The notes beneath the pieces were generated by a model, which ran no database searches, was not told the DNA's origin, and was given only the letters and a program-made list of their open reading frames with translations. Of a DNA stretch of 64,000 nucleotides, positions 42,322 through 51,163 are shown one piece after another. The position numbers and the translations under genes are program-made. The DNA comes from Mesorhizobium sp. (GTDB taxonomy: Bacteria > Pseudomonadota > Alphaproteobacteria > Rhizobiales > Rhizobiaceae), in assembly GCA_004020875.1 (NCBI GenBank), contig SAPZ01000003.1, positions 310,001 through 374,000 on the forward strand, written 5' to 3'. How positions within the stretch are numbered: position 1 is the stretch's first letter; the number at the start of each line of letters is the position of its first letter.

Positions 42322-44222
42322 GCCGGGGCATGGGCTGGTCCTCGAAGTTTCGCCTGTCGCTGTTGCGGGACATCACCGGCTTCGGCGCCATGGTTGCGCA
42401 TGTCGGCGGATGGCGCATGGCGACGGCGCTGACCTTCCTGATCCTGGGCAGCCTGACGGAAGGCATCTCGATCCTGCTGCTCGTTCCGCTGCTGCGCCTG
42501 ATCGGCAAGGCCGATCAGGATTACGCGGTGCGGGTGCCCGAGGCTTTGCAAGGGCTGGTGCCCGGCGGAACGCTGTCGCTGGCGACAGTGCTCTGCCTGC
42601 TTGTCGCGCTGGTGGCGCTGCAGGCGATTTTCAACCGCTTCAAGTCGGTCTACATGGCGCGACTGCTCTACGATTTCGTGAACCGCGTGCGCATGAACCT
42701 GTTCGAAAGCATCGGCAGGGCGCGCTGGGGCGTTTTCACCCGCATCCGCAGCTCCGACCTCGACCACGCCCTGAACGGCGACGTCGACCGGGTGCAGGTG
42801 GCTGCCTTCTCGCTGCTGATGCTCACCCAGGCCACATTGCTTCTCACCGGCTATCTCGTGGTCTCGCTGTTCATCTCGCCGGTGATGACGTCCTTCGCCA
42901 TTCTCATCGGCCTTGTTCTGCTGGTTGCGCTGCAGCCGTTCCGGGCACGCGCCAGCGCCTATGGCCGCACGCTGACCGGCAACCGGCAGGACCAATATCG
43001 CACAGTCTCCGAGTTCCTCGGCGGCATCAAGGTCGCCAAGAGCCTCAATGTGGAGGCGAGCTATTCCGCCGAACTCGGCGCGACGCTGGACAGGATGAAG
43101 GCCGACAACATCGCCTTCGTCCGCAACTCTTCGCTGGGCACCGCCCTGTTCCAGATGGCCAGCGTGATCGGGCTCAGCCTGTTCATCTATATTGCGCTGG
43201 TCCGTTTCCACCTATCGCTTGCCGAGATCGTTGTGCTGGTCCTGGTCTTCATGCGGGTCGCGCCGCGCTTCATGGATATGCAGCTTCAAACCCAGCAGGT
43301 GCTGATCAACCTGCCGGCCTACGCTTCGATGCAAGCCCTTCAGGCCCGCTTCGACGCCGAGCGCGAGCCGACCCAAAGCATGGCCGAACGAGGCGCGAGA
43401 CTGTCGCTCGAGACCGGCCTCAACATCCGCGATGTTTCCTTTGCCTATAGCGAGGGTGACGGAAGACCGGTGGTCAGCGACATCACCTTCGGCCTGCCTG
43501 CCGGCAAGGTGACGGCGCTGATCGGCCCTTCCGGTTCCGGCAAGAGCACGATCGCCGACATGCTGCTCGGCCTGCTCGAACCCACCAGCGGCCGGATCCT
43601 GGCCGACGGCGTGGAGATCACCACGCAAAATCGCAGAGCCTGGCGCGATCAGGTCGCCTATGTGCCGCAAGATGTGTTCCTGCTGCACGACACGATCGCC
43701 GCCAATCTGCGCCTTGCCGCGCCAGGAGCCAGCGACGAAGAGCTCTGGGCGGCTCTGCGCAATGCCCATGCGGCCGATTTCGTGGAACGGCTGGCATCGC
43801 GGCTCGATACGGTGGTGGGCGACCGCGGTGTCCGGCTCTCCGGCGGCGAGCGGCAGCGCATCGCTTTGGCGCGGGCGCTGCTGCGCAAGCCGTCGCTGCT
43901 CATCCTCGACGAGGCGACGAGCGCCCTCGACTGGCGGAACCAGTCGCTGATCGCGCAATCGATCGAAGCTTTGCGCGGCCGGATGACGATTTTGACCATC
44001 GCGCACCGGCCGTCGATGATCGCCTTCGCCGACTGGGTCGTGGCCATCGAGAAGGGATGCATCGTCGAGGTCGGACAATATCGGCGGCTGAAGGCGAAAG
44101 CCGGCAGCCGGTTGGCCAGGATGCTATCCGGCGAGCAGTCTGGGCATGAAAACACGCCATCGGTCGATGTCGCGCAAGCCCCTCAGCCCGAACGATCAGT
44201 GGAGACTGCGTCTGGCGCTTAG
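42318..44222 (+). CDS. Lasso peptide ABC exporter (fused membrane and ATPase domains)
   Basis: A 634-aa half-transporter. Six membrane helices lie in residues 1-320; the ATPase domain has Walker A GPSGSGKST (about 402-410), signature LSGGERQR (about 508) and Walker B LLILDEATSALD. It probably exports the mature peptide and gives immunity (the D protein of proteobacterial lasso clusters). GTG 42318 overlaps the kinase stop; an ATG at 42330 lacks spacing for a ribosome-binding site. There is no peptidase domain, consistent with B2 doing the cleavage. The 3' end overlaps exoX on the other strand by 27 bases. Confidence 0.9.
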   Translation: MSRGMGWSSKFRLSLLRDITGFGAMVAHVGGWRMATALTFLILGSLTEGISILLLVPLLRLIGKADQDYAVRVPEALQGLVPGGTLSLATVLCLLVALVALQAIFNRFKSVYMARLLYDFVNRVRMNLFESIGRARWGVFTRIRSSDLDHALNGDVDRVQVAAFSLLMLTQATLLLTGYLVVSLFISPVMTSFAILIGLVLLVALQPFRARASAYGRTLTGNRQDQYRTVSEFLGGIKVAKSLNVEASYSAELGATLDRMKADNIAFVRNSSLGTALFQMASVIGLSLFIYIALVRFHLSLAEIVVLVLVFMRVAPRFMDMQLQTQQVLINLPAYASMQALQARFDAEREPTQSMAERGARLSLETGLNIRDVSFAYSEGDGRPVVSDITFGLPAGKVTALIGPSGSGKSTIADMLLGLLEPTSGRILADGVEITTQNRRAWRDQVAYVPQDVFLLHDTIAANLRLAAPGASDEELWAALRNAHAADFVERLASRLDTVVGDRGVRLSGGERQRIALARALLRKPSLLILDEATSALDWRNQSLIAQSIEALRGRMTILTIAHRPSMIAFADWVVAIEKGCIVEVGQYRRLKAKAGSRLARMLSGEQSGHENTPSVDVAQAPQPERSVETASGA

Positions 44223-44468
44223 CTTTTCGCTGTCGGCGACCTTGTTCAGGATTGCCCCGCGGTCGGCTTCGCGGATCTTGCCGGCCGAAGTCGGCGTTGC
44301 CTTGCCAATCATGGCAAAGACCAGAAGGAAATAACCCGCCTGGATGACGACCGCACAGACGACGGCACGAAGGGCGATGGTGCCCAGCGATGAGCCGTCG
44401 AAATAAGACCAGCCGATGACGATCGCCAGCGCGAACATCATGCCTATGATGAATTTTGGTAGCGACAT
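44196..44468 (-). CDS. exoX: Exopolysaccharide production repressor, ExoX/SyrA family
   Basis: A 90-aa inner-membrane protein with two hydrophobic segments (about 5-23 and 33-54): LPKFIIGMMFALAIVIGWSYF and VVCAVVIQAGYFLLVFAMI. This is the SyrA/ExoX pattern. ExoX is reported to restrain the ExoY-dependent first step post-transcriptionally. ATG 44468 follows GAGAGG. It is divergent from exoY, as exoX and exoY are neighbours in Sinorhizobium. It overlaps the lasso exporter tail to tail. Confidence 0.82.
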   Translation of the reverse strand: MSLPKFIIGMMFALAIVIGWSYFDGSSLGTIALRAVVCAVVIQAGYFLLVFAMIGKATPTSAGKIREADRGAILNKVADSEKLSARRSLH

Positions 44469-44839
44469 GTTCGCCGGCCTCTCAACCGAGACGAGCATGC
44501 AGAAGCTGCGACTTACCCACCCGCGTAACTCCCCGTTGCGCCAAAGAACTCTTTCTGGCTGCCCAATCCGGCCGGTTGCTTCCGGCCTTCCTTACCCATA
44601 CAGACTATGACAGGAACAATTTGCGACTCTATTAAGGCGGGCTGACCGTAGCAAGGCCCGGCAGGTATGGTTTCCAATGATTTTACGAGATCGACTCTGC
44701 CATGCTGCGTCGCACACTGCGGCTTGACCGGCTATTCAATGCCGCTCTTTTCGCCTTAGTAAAACCCGAGACTTTGAATAGTATTTTACCTGAATAACTT
44801 ACCATCGCGAGTGCTTCCAGGCGCATGCAACCCCCTTTC

Positions 44840-44849
44840 TGCTGCAGCA
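44840..44849. promoter_or_regulatory. Compact operator-like palindrome TGCTGCAGCA
   Basis: A perfect 10-base palindrome in which the two arms of the exo-locus motif overlap. It lies about 235 bases upstream of exoY and 370 upstream of exoX. It is a weaker candidate than the other sites because the spacing is different. Confidence 0.3.
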
Positions 44850-45011
44850 AAGAACGCACTGTCCAAAAAAGGCCCAAAAGGCGGACTACATTCTCCTGGT
44901 TTTCTGTCACCTTGTCATAAACGTGCCACAAAGGTGAAAATTTGGGCAAGGCAGGTTTATTATTTGGTCAATTCATGACGTGAACATTTCAGCGCGATGG
45001 GAAATTGTGTG

Positions 45012-45024
45012 TTGCGCTGCAGCA
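45012..45024 (+). promoter_or_regulatory. Operator-like site TTGCGCTGCAGCA upstream of exoY
   Basis: Bases 45013-45024 match the remembered PhaR consensus at every position. The site is about 52 bases before the exoY ATG and is followed by a T-tract, so it probably overlaps the exoY promoter. Confidence 0.5.
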
Positions 45025-45075
45025 TTTTTTTGATATCTTGCCGTAAACCATCCGTTCAACGTATGGAGCTTCTGC

Positions 45076-45753
45076 ATGAGGGATGTCGCCAAGTCGGCTA
45101 ATGCGGGTTTTGCGCAGGTCGGCGTTGATTTTCCACCCCCCATCGGCGGTCTAATCAAACGCAGTTTCGATATCGTCGGTTCCCTGTCCGGACTGGTTCT
45201 GCTCAGCCCGCTTTTCCTGATGGTCGCCTTGCTGGTCAAGCTTTCGGACAACGGTCCGATCTTCTACGGCCACAAGCGAATCGGCCGCGGCGGCAGGATT
45301 TTCTCGTGCCTCAAATTCCGCACCATGGTGCCGGACGGCGAGCGCGTGCTTGCCGCCTATCTGGCGGCCAATCCGGAGGCCAACGCCGAATGGATCGCGA
45401 CGCGCAAGCTGAAGAACGACCCGCGCGTAACCCGCGTCGGCGCGGTGCTTCGCAAGCTCAGCCTCGACGAGCTGCCGCAGATCCTCAACATCCTGCAGGG
45501 CGACATGAGTCTTGTCGGCCCGCGCCCGGTCGTGCGTGACGAGCTGGAAATCTACGGCAGTGCTGCGGTCTATTACCTCAAGTCACGTCCGGGTCTCACC
45601 GGGCTGTGGCAGGTGAGCGGCCGCAACGACGTGTCCTATGACACGCGGGTCGCCTTCGACCGTCATTATGTCGAGAACTGGTCGTTGTTCGAGGACATTC
45701 GTATTATCTTCAAGACAGTTCCTGCCGTGTGGATGTCGCGCGGCAGCTATTGA
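45076..45753 (+). CDS. exoY: Priming sugar-1-phosphate transferase, ExoY-like
   Basis: A 225-aa bacterial sugar transferase with one membrane helix (about 32-52: [24 protein letters not shown]), [10 protein letters not shown], the catalytic [12 protein letters not shown] and [10 protein letters not shown]. It starts each repeat unit by moving hexose-1-phosphate to undecaprenyl phosphate. GGAG lies seven bases before the ATG. It heads the exoY-exoF unit and is the likely target of the divergent exoX product. Confidence 0.93.
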   Translation: MRDVAKSANAGFAQVGVDFPPPIGGLIKRSFDIVGSLSGLVLLSPLFLMVALLVKLSDNGPIFYGHKRIGRGGRIFSCLKFRTMVPDGERVLAAYLAANPEANAEWIATRKLKNDPRVTRVGAVLRKLSLDELPQILNILQGDMSLVGPRPVVRDELEIYGSAAVYYLKSRPGLTGLWQVSGRNDVSYDTRVAFDRHYVENWSLFEDIRIIFKTVPAVWMSRGSY

Positions 45754-45896
45754 CCGGAACTATCGACCAACAGGCCTGCCCCGCGGCAACCGGGCAGGCA
45801 TCCGGCAGTGATCTCATCGGGCGGATGGGGCCAAAGCGGATCGGAAACGTTCATTTGACAAAAGACCTCTTCGGGCTGTCTTTCGCCTGCAGTCTC

Positions 45897-47129
45897 ATGC
45901 CCAGGACACTAGCCCGCTTCGCGGGCGCTTTGCTTGCAGCCTCGCTTGCCATGCCGCAACTGGCTGCCGCCGGCGACTATCAACTCGGCCCCCAGGACAA
46001 GCTCCACATCCGCGTCGCCGAATGGCAGACGGTCGACGGCACGTTCCGCGACTGGTCGGCTATCAATGGCGAATATTCGGTCGGTCCGGCGGGGACGCTC
46101 TCGGTGCCGTTCGTCGGCGACATGCAGGCCGCCGGCAAGACGACGGCGGAGATCGCTTCGTCGATCGGGCTGGCCCTGCAGCGCAAGCTAGCGCTGCCCG
46201 ATAAGCCGGAAGCTTCGGTCGAGATGGCGCAGTTCCGGCCATTCTACATTTCAGGCGAAGTCCAGAACCCGGGCCAGTTTCCCTTCGTGCCCGATCTGAC
46301 GGTGCTCAAGGCAATCAGCATCGCCGGCGGTATAAGGCGCAGTGCCGATTACGGTCCTCAGCTCGAAAAGGATCTGATCACCGCCAAGGGCAGCTATGAC
46401 ATCTATGACGACCAGCGCTTACGGCTGATGGTCAAGCGAGCCCGCATCGACGCCGACCTGGCGGGGAAAACGACCTTCGAGGTGCCTCAGGAAATCCAGG
46501 GCGATTCGAGATTGCCGACCATCGTCGCCGACGAAACGGCGATCCTGGTCTCCGACCAGAAGTCGCTGAAGCTGAAACTCGATGCGCTCGACGCGTTGAA
46601 GGGTGTTCTGCAGTCGGAGATCGAATCGCTGCAAAAGAAGATCGCCAACCAGCAAAAGCAGGTCGACCTGGCGGAGCAGCAGGCAAACAGTATCGGTCCG
46701 CTGGCGCAGAAAGGCCTGATTGCCAATGCGCGATTGCTTTCCTCGCAGCAGACGGTCACCGATCTGCAAGGCAAGATCCTGGACTATGAGACGGCTATCC
46801 TCACGGCCAAGCAGTCGATCAGCAAGGCAGAGCAGGACGCCATCGACGCCCGTAACACACTGGGCTCGAGCCTCACTGCCGATCGGCAGCAAACGGAGGC
46901 GAACCTGAACGAGGCAGCCTTGAGGGTCGGCATGCAGAAGGGCTTGATCGCTCAGGCATCGGATCCGGCAACGACCGCCGCCCTCACCGGCAGCCAAGAA
47001 CCGCCCCTGCTCTACTCGCTGCTGCGGGACGCCGACGGCAAGACGAGCGAGATCGAGGCCAAGGAAGACACGCCTGTGCTGCCCGGCGACGTGATCAAGG
47101 TGAAGCTCGCGCCGACGGCCAGCCAGTAG
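45897..47129 (+). CDS. exoF: Polysaccharide export protein, ExoF-like
   Basis: About 410 aa. ATG 45897 begins a signal peptide (residues 1-25, ending QLAAAG). It is followed by the export domain DYQLGPQDKLHIRVAEWQ, an SLBB-like FYISGEVQNPGQFPFVPDL, and a long coiled coil (about 215-360, rich in Lys, Gln and Glu). ExoF-type proteins form the periplasmic/outer-membrane part of the export path with ExoP. Upstream in-frame starts exist, the furthest (45729) overlapping exoY; the signal peptide decides for 45897. Confidence 0.87.
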   Translation: MPRTLARFAGALLAASLAMPQLAAAGDYQLGPQDKLHIRVAEWQTVDGTFRDWSAINGEYSVGPAGTLSVPFVGDMQAAGKTTAEIASSIGLALQRKLALPDKPEASVEMAQFRPFYISGEVQNPGQFPFVPDLTVLKAISIAGGIRRSADYGPQLEKDLITAKGSYDIYDDQRLRLMVKRARIDADLAGKTTFEVPQEIQGDSRLPTIVADETAILVSDQKSLKLKLDALDALKGVLQSEIESLQKKIANQQKQVDLAEQQANSIGPLAQKGLIANARLLSSQQTVTDLQGKILDYETAILTAKQSISKAEQDAIDARNTLGSSLTADRQQTEANLNEAALRVGMQKGLIAQASDPATTAALTGSQEPPLLYSLLRDADGKTSEIEAKEDTPVLPGDVIKVKLAPTASQ

Positions 47130-47247
47130 CGTCGCCGGCCCGGGCTTGCCCGCAGCGAACCGAGGAACGGAGGCGGGAGGAACAAGTCAGGCTCGTTCGC
47201 GCACGGCGCGGGCGGGCGATCTGTTTTGGACCGCTTGAAGGCATAAC

Positions 47248-48339
47248 ATGCAACCCGCAGCCCCGCGTCACGTGTATCTGAACCTCGACGCCATCCGCGG
47301 CGTGGCGACGGTCAGCGTCATGCTCTATCACTTCTCGCCGTTCCTGGCCGACGGCAAGGTGCTGCCGTCGAGCTATCTCGCGGTCGACCTTTTCTTCCTG
47401 CTGAGCGGCTTCGTCATCGCGCATGCCTATGACCGCAAGATCGAGAACGGCATGGGCTTCGGCTCGTTCGTGGCGATCCGCCTGATCCGTCTTTATCCGC
47501 TTTATCTCGCCGGCACGCTGCTCGGCTTCTCCTATCTCCTGGTCAAGAACAGGCTGGTGCCGGCCGAATACATGCCGCTGTCCGAGATCGGCCTGCAACT
47601 GACGACAGGCATGTTCTTCATCCCGCTGGTCAGCGATGCCTATCACACGATCTTCCCGCTCAACCCCGCTTCGTGGTCGCTGTTCTTCGAACTCGTCGTC
47701 AACATCGCCTATGTCGCGGTCTTCGTGCTCCTGTCGGGGCGCGTGCTGACGGGAATCGTCGCCGTCAGCCTGGCGCTGCTCGTCGTCGCTTCGATCCTCG
47801 CAGGCACGCTGGATTTCGGCATGACCGGCAACACTATCCTCAGCGGACTGCCGCGCGTGACCTTCTCGTTCTTCCTCGGGGTGCTGCTTTGCCGCTCCAT
47901 GGCGCGCTGGCAGGGCAGCCTCGGCTTCCTGCGGCGCGGCTTGTGGGTGGAAGGCGCGATCCTGCTCACGCTCGCCGTCTTCGCCATCGCACCGGCCGGC
48001 AGTGCGCGCGTTGCCTACGACCTCGCCGCAATCGTCATCGTGTTTCCGATCATGGTGGCGACCGGCGCGGTGGCGCCGACCGCGCCGCTTCTGTCAGGCT
48101 TCTACGGCTGGCTAGGGCGGATTTCCTACCCTATCTACATCATCCACACGCCGATGCTGATGATCATCGCCGGAGCCGGCAAGGCTCTCTCGATTGATCC
48201 GTTCGCCCACCATCCCTGGTTCGGTATCGCCATGGCGGCCTCGGTCGTCGTTATCGCGGACATCGCCACGCGCGTCTATGACGAGCCGGTGCGGCGCTTC
48301 CTGCAGCGGCAGATGCAGCGCGCGCGAGCCGTGGCTTAG
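47248..48339 (+). CDS. exoZ: Membrane acyltransferase, ExoZ-like
   Basis: A 363-aa acyltransferase-3 family protein with about ten membrane helices. The N-terminal motif NLDAIRGVATVSVMLYHF contains the conserved Arg and catalytic His, and VDLFFLLSGFVIAH follows. It should acetylate a sugar of the exopolysaccharide, as ExoZ does in succinoglycan. The 118-base gap after exoF is purine-rich and has no gene. Confidence 0.88.
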   Translation: MQPAAPRHVYLNLDAIRGVATVSVMLYHFSPFLADGKVLPSSYLAVDLFFLLSGFVIAHAYDRKIENGMGFGSFVAIRLIRLYPLYLAGTLLGFSYLLVKNRLVPAEYMPLSEIGLQLTTGMFFIPLVSDAYHTIFPLNPASWSLFFELVVNIAYVAVFVLLSGRVLTGIVAVSLALLVVASILAGTLDFGMTGNTILSGLPRVTFSFFLGVLLCRSMARWQGSLGFLRRGLWVEGAILLTLAVFAIAPAGSARVAYDLAAIVIVFPIMVATGAVAPTAPLLSGFYGWLGRISYPIYIIHTPMLMIIAGAGKALSIDPFAHHPWFGIAMAASVVVIADIATRVYDEPVRRFLQRQMQRARAVA

Positions 48340-48379
48340 CGCGGCTCACTCAAGAAGGACTGAACGGACAAGATCCGGT

Positions 48380-49663
48380 ATGAAGATTCCGAAATCCATT
48401 CTGATCGATCCCGATCGCAACGAGACCTACGGGGCCTTCGCCGTCGCGGTTTCCGTAATCGCCTTCGCCTATTCGCCCAATTTCGGCCAGATCCTGATCC
48501 TCGCCTACTATGCAGTCTGGCTGCCGCTCCTGTTCGTCGACTACCGGCGCTTCACCTGGAGGCTTTCCACCGCCTGGCTGCCCATCACGCTTGCGCTCTA
48601 TGTCTGCCTCTCGGTGTTCTGGTCCCAGGCGGCGGGCATCAGCGCGCGCGCGGCGGTACAATATTCCTCGCACATCGTCTGCGCCTATGTCGCGGCGCGC
48701 ACCATCAGCGTGCGCACGCTGATGGTGGGTTCGCTGATCGGTATCTTCGTCGTTCTGCTCTATTCAATGAAAGTCGGCGCTTATGCGCTCGATATCATGG
48801 ACGGCACAGTCAATTTCGTCGGTGCCTTTGGTTCCAAGAACCAGGTCGGCTTCTTCGCCTCGCTGGGCATCTTCTTTTGCCTTGCGTTCCTAATCTTCTA
48901 TCGACGCAATTGGCTTGGCTTCGCGTGGACCGCGCCAATCATGCTTTTGTCGGTCTACATGCTGGCAATCGCCCATTCGGCGACGTCCGTGGCTTCGCTG
49001 CCTGCCGTGATCGGCGTCGTGTCGCTGCTCACCATGAGCAAGGTGCTGGCGCTGCGGTACCGCCGCGTGCTGTTCGTTATTGGCGCCGGCGCGCTGGTGA
49101 TGTCCGTCGTGGCAGCGCTCAACATGGGCTTGCTGGATGTCGTGCTCGGCATCTTCGGCAAGGATTCGACGCTCACCGGCCGCACCTATCTGTGGGAGCA
49201 GGGCTGGGAGGCGGCGCAGCAGCATCCGCTGCTCGGCTATGGCTACGCCGCCTACTGGGTGCAGGGCTTTGCCGATCCGGAGCGGCTGTGGGCGGAATTC
49301 TATATCTCGACCCGCTCTGGCTTCCACTTCCACAACACCTATATCGAGACGCTGGTGGAAATTGGCTTCATCGGCGTCACCCTGCTGGCGCTTGTCATCC
49401 TGCGCGCTTTCTACGGCCATGTGTCGAAAGTGGTGTTCGGCGACTGGAGCGCCGATTCGGTGGTGCTTGCCGGCGCGATCGGACTGATGCTGATCCGCTC
49501 CTTCTTCGAGGTCGAGATGCTCGGCCCCTACTTCATGGCGTCCTTCATCGTCTATTACGGCCTGTTCAGGCTGACCCCGTTGCCGGCTTTCCGGCGCCGC
49601 AGGGTGGCCGTTCCGGCCGAGGGCGAGAGGCCTGCCAATAGCAGGGTACCCGCACCGGTCTGA
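48380..49663 (+). CDS. exoQ: Exopolysaccharide polymerase, ExoQ-like (Wzy/O-antigen ligase family)
   Basis: A 427-aa membrane protein with about ten to eleven helices. The conserved periplasmic loop region contains GRTYLWEQGWEAAQQHPLLGYGYAAYW and later FHFHNTYIETLVEIGFIG, the Wzy/WaaL signature. It polymerises repeat units on the periplasmic face. It is last of the exoY-F-Z-Q series; Sinorhizobium has Y-F-Q-Z. Confidence 0.87.
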   Translation: MKIPKSILIDPDRNETYGAFAVAVSVIAFAYSPNFGQILILAYYAVWLPLLFVDYRRFTWRLSTAWLPITLALYVCLSVFWSQAAGISARAAVQYSSHIVCAYVAARTISVRTLMVGSLIGIFVVLLYSMKVGAYALDIMDGTVNFVGAFGSKNQVGFFASLGIFFCLAFLIFYRRNWLGFAWTAPIMLLSVYMLAIAHSATSVASLPAVIGVVSLLTMSKVLALRYRRVLFVIGAGALVMSVVAALNMGLLDVVLGIFGKDSTLTGRTYLWEQGWEAAQQHPLLGYGYAAYWVQGFADPERLWAEFYISTRSGFHFHNTYIETLVEIGFIGVTLLALVILRAFYGHVSKVVFGDWSADSVVLAGAIGLMLIRSFFEVEMLGPYFMASFIVYYGLFRLTPLPAFRRRRVAVPAEGERPANSRVPAPV

Positions 49664-49727
49664 TCACAATAGCCAAGGACAAATCCGAACGGAAAACCGC
49701 TGCGTTTTTTCAGAATTGCTTTGGCAG

Positions 49728-50555
49728 CTACCATAAAGCACCACCGGTGATCTGGATATTTTCCATGGTGATCCCCCTGGCGAGGTCCGAGCAGAGGAAG
49801 ACGGCGAGCGCCGCGATTTCCTCCGGCTGCATCATACGCCCCTGGGGATTGCCTTTCCTGAACTCGTCCATCAGCTCCTCGGCGCTGCGGCCCTTGCCCT
49901 CGCGCTCGACGACCTGCGCCACGTTGCGGCGCATCAGCTCGGTTTCCACCCAGGTCGGACTGATCATGACGCAGGTGACGCCATGCGGCGCACCTTCGAG
50001 CGCCACGCAGCGCGTCAGGCCGAGCAGTCCGGACTTGGAGGCGCAATAGGCGGGATTGTCCTTCCAGCCGACTGACGCCGCAGTCGAGCCGATGTTGACG
50101 ATGCGGCCCCAGCCGCGTTCGATCATGCCGGGCAGGACCGCGCGGGTCGTACGGAAGGCGCCAGTGAGATTGGTGTCGACGATCTTGTCCCAGAGCTCGT
50201 CGGAATGGCCGCAGACCGGCTGCTCGGCCGTGGTGCCGGCGGCGTTGACCAGGACGTCGGCCGGGCCGATGACCGCTTGGGCTTCCGCGAAGAAGTCGTT
50301 GGTGAGCGCGCTGTCGCGCACGTCGAGATGGGCAGCATGCACCCTGGTGCCGTGGGCGGCAAGCGCGGCGCGAACGCGGTCGATCTCTTCCGTCCCTGGA
50401 TAATAGGCGGCGTCCGCCCTGCCCGGCTGCGTCTGCGCCACATAGGAGCCGACAGCGACGTTTGCGCCGGCCTTCGCGAGCGCCGTGGCGATGGCAAAGC
50501 CCATGCCGGAAAAACCGCCGGTGACAATGGCGCCGCGGCCGCTAAGGTTTGTCAT
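49728..50555 (-). CDS. Short-chain dehydrogenase/reductase
   Basis: A 275-aa NAD(P)-dependent enzyme with the cofactor loop TGGFSGMG (12-19), NAAG, and the catalytic Ser157, Tyr170 and Lys174 (NPAYCASK). It lies 97 bases after acxC on the same strand. An attractive role is oxidation of 2-propanol to acetone or reduction of acetoacetate to 3-hydroxybutyrate, linking to the acetone carboxylase. The substrate cannot be read from sequence. ATG 50555 is chosen. Confidence 0.85.
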   Translation of the reverse strand: MTNLSGRGAIVTGGFSGMGFAIATALAKAGANVAVGSYVAQTQPGRADAAYYPGTEEIDRVRAALAAHGTRVHAAHLDVRDSALTNDFFAEAQAVIGPADVLVNAAGTTAEQPVCGHSDELWDKIVDTNLTGAFRTTRAVLPGMIERGWGRIVNIGSTAASVGWKDNPAYCASKSGLLGLTRCVALEGAPHGVTCVMISPTWVETELMRRNVAQVVEREGKGRSAEELMDEFRKGNPQGRMMQPEEIAALAVFLCSDLARGITMENIQITGGALW

Positions 50556-50651
50556 TGCCAGCGGTCTCCATGCCGGGCTGCGCAATAGCCTTCATCCGCC
50601 ACCATTTAGAAGCCGCGATCGAATCTTGATGAGCCGAAACACAAGAACGCA

Positions 50652-51158
50652 TCAACCTCCCCTGATCAGCGGCTCCAGCGGTTTGCCCAGCCAATCACGG
50701 TAAAACCCTTCGAGGTCGGGTTGGAAATCGTGCACGATCGGGTAGCCCGGCGCGGCCGCCTCCACCTCATGCAGCGTGCTGCATTCAGGGCAGATGAATT
50801 CGCGGATTTCCATCCAGTCCGGATCCGGCAGGTCGCTGTTGGGATAAATCTCGCGCAGCGTCTCCTCGCTGTCGCGCACGATGATCGAGGCGTTCAGCTT
50901 CCAGTTCTTGCGGTAGTCGCCGAAGGAATGGCCGCATTCGCATTTCGTCACCCGCTCGTCGCCGCTCTGGCAGATGAAGAGGTGGTCGCCGACCGGGAGC
51001 AGGATCGGATCCTTCCAGCCGACGCGGTCCTGCAGCACCGCGACATATTTGAAGAAGCGGTCATCGTCCTTGTAGGCGCTCATGATGCGGCGCGTCTGCG
51101 GCCAGGGCAGCGTGCCGGCAACCAGATCGGAGATGACTTCCTTGCTGTATGAGGTCAT
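50652..51158 (-). CDS. acxC: Acetone carboxylase gamma subunit
   Basis: A 168-aa protein matching the small subunit of acetone carboxylase in length and features. The zinc-type cysteines lie at 63, 73, 75, 123 and 126 (CQSGD, CECGHSFGDYRKNWKLN, CPEC). The complex carboxylates acetone to acetoacetate with ATP. It lies five bases after acxB. Confidence 0.87.
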   Translation of the reverse strand: MTSYSKEVISDLVAGTLPWPQTRRIMSAYKDDDRFFKYVAVLQDRVGWKDPILLPVGDHLFICQSGDERVTKCECGHSFGDYRKNWKLNASIIVRDSEETLREIYPNSDLPDPDWMEIREFICPECSTLHEVEAAAPGYPIVHDFQPDLEGFYRDWLGKPLEPLIRGG

Positions 51159-51163
51159 GGTTC

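Larger units (their letters stand above)
44469..45075. other. Divergent exoX-exoY intergenic region
   Basis: About 600 bases, AT-richer than the flanks. It holds two operator-like sites (44840-44849 and 45012-45024), direct A/T-rich tracts (around 44745-44790 and 44930-44970) and the promoters of exoX and exoY. No convincing gene is present; a 47-codon minus-strand frame from 44826 has a ribosome-binding site but no recognisable features. Confidence 0.55.

Noticed and set aside
44686..44826. A 47-codon minus-strand frame with AAGGGGG before its ATG in the exoX-exoY gap
   Set aside because: The ribosome-binding site is attractive, but the sequence is basic and serine-rich without hydrophobic or leader motif and lies in a region better explained as regulatory.
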